From the NCBI GenBank assembly GCA_023453025.1, contig JAEXUD010000024.1, positions 1 through 6,295 of the forward strand: a stretch of 6,295 nt of DNA, in the 5' to 3' direction. A program made the translations under genes and the position numbers. Source of the DNA: Bacillota bacterium (lineage in GTDB: Bacteria > Bacillota > Clostridia > Tissierellales > Sedimentibacteraceae). This document shows, piece after piece, positions 6,197-6,295 of this stretch (within the stretch, counting starts at the first letter, position 1; every line of letters starts with the position of its first letter). A model generated the notes under the pieces. That model was not told where the DNA came from. It was given only the letters and a program-made list of their open reading frames with translations, and made no database searches.

Positions 6197-6295
6197 CTAG
6201 ATCTGTCCGTATTTCCTAAGTACTGCGAGGAGTCGATCTAGTTTTTCGGGGTCCATCGACGGGTCGATCTTGATATCTATCGCCGCGGTTTGGCC
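6197..6295 (-). CDS. C-terminal end of an unidentified protein (5' part beyond window)
   Basis: Too short to identify. On the minus strand, one frame is open from the window edge to a TAG at 6199-6197 and encodes 32 residues that look like real protein: AIDIKIDPSMDP followed by EKLDRLLAVLRKYGQI. The first half suggests a beta strand and the second an amphipathic charged helix ending in a basic segment. The tail is reminiscent of short DPEEL-type amphipathic tails in small bacterial hypothetical proteins, but I cannot name a family. It converges on the recombinase with a 13-bp gap and no terminator between. By hand count 6184-6295 is about 52% GC, clearly below the flanking chromosome, and codons such as ATA, CTA and AGG appear. 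This fits cargo of an integrated element. It could still be a chance open frame, given only 99 bases. Confidence 0.55.
   Translation of the reverse strand, partial: GQTAAIDIKIDPSMDPEKLDRLLAVLRKYGQI

Noticed and set aside
6232..6270. Direct repeat GTCGATCT at 6232-6239 and 6263-6270
   Set aside because: Only eight bases, both inside the partial minus-strand coding frame and explained by codons for Asp/Arg and Lys/Ile/Asp; no third copy with regular spacing.

Overview
The window is high-GC bacterial DNA that looks like Opitutaceae (Verrucomicrobiota). The clearest pointer is the TonB-dependent receptor at the left edge, whose mid-barrel and C-terminal sequence motifs resemble the large receptor families of Opitutus relatives. 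The fmt, LysM and parB genes are compatible with that placement. The placement rests on recalled family resemblance, not on a search.

Left part (1-2041): the 3' two-thirds or so of a large TonB-dependent outer-membrane receptor, open at the window edge. It is closed by a textbook intrinsic terminator with a C(UUCG)G tetraloop and a T7 tract.

Middle (2042-4863): three co-directional housekeeping-type genes. These are fmt (methionyl-tRNA formyltransferase), a small exported coiled-coil protein with one C-terminal LysM domain, and a chromosomal-type ParB/Spo0J. The LysM gene and parB are 1 bp apart and are surely co-transcribed. A modest terminator-like hairpin separates fmt from them. No parA is present here.

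Right part (4864-6295): a short spacer with a bulged hairpin, then a minus-strand tRNA-Arg(UCU) with encoded CCA. A 91-bp gap carrying two TTGTCACC repeats follows, then a plus-strand tyrosine recombinase with all catalytic residues. Convergent to it is the last 32 codons of a minus-strand gene in noticeably less GC-rich DNA. This looks like the start of an integrative element or accessory island.

Two things deserve attention. The recombinase lies on the 5' side of the tRNA, whereas elements usually sit on the 3' side. The tRNA also carries a G-G mismatch in its anticodon stem, which could mark a hybrid made by integration. The cargo of any element lies beyond the window, so no complete novel system can be claimed from this sequence alone.
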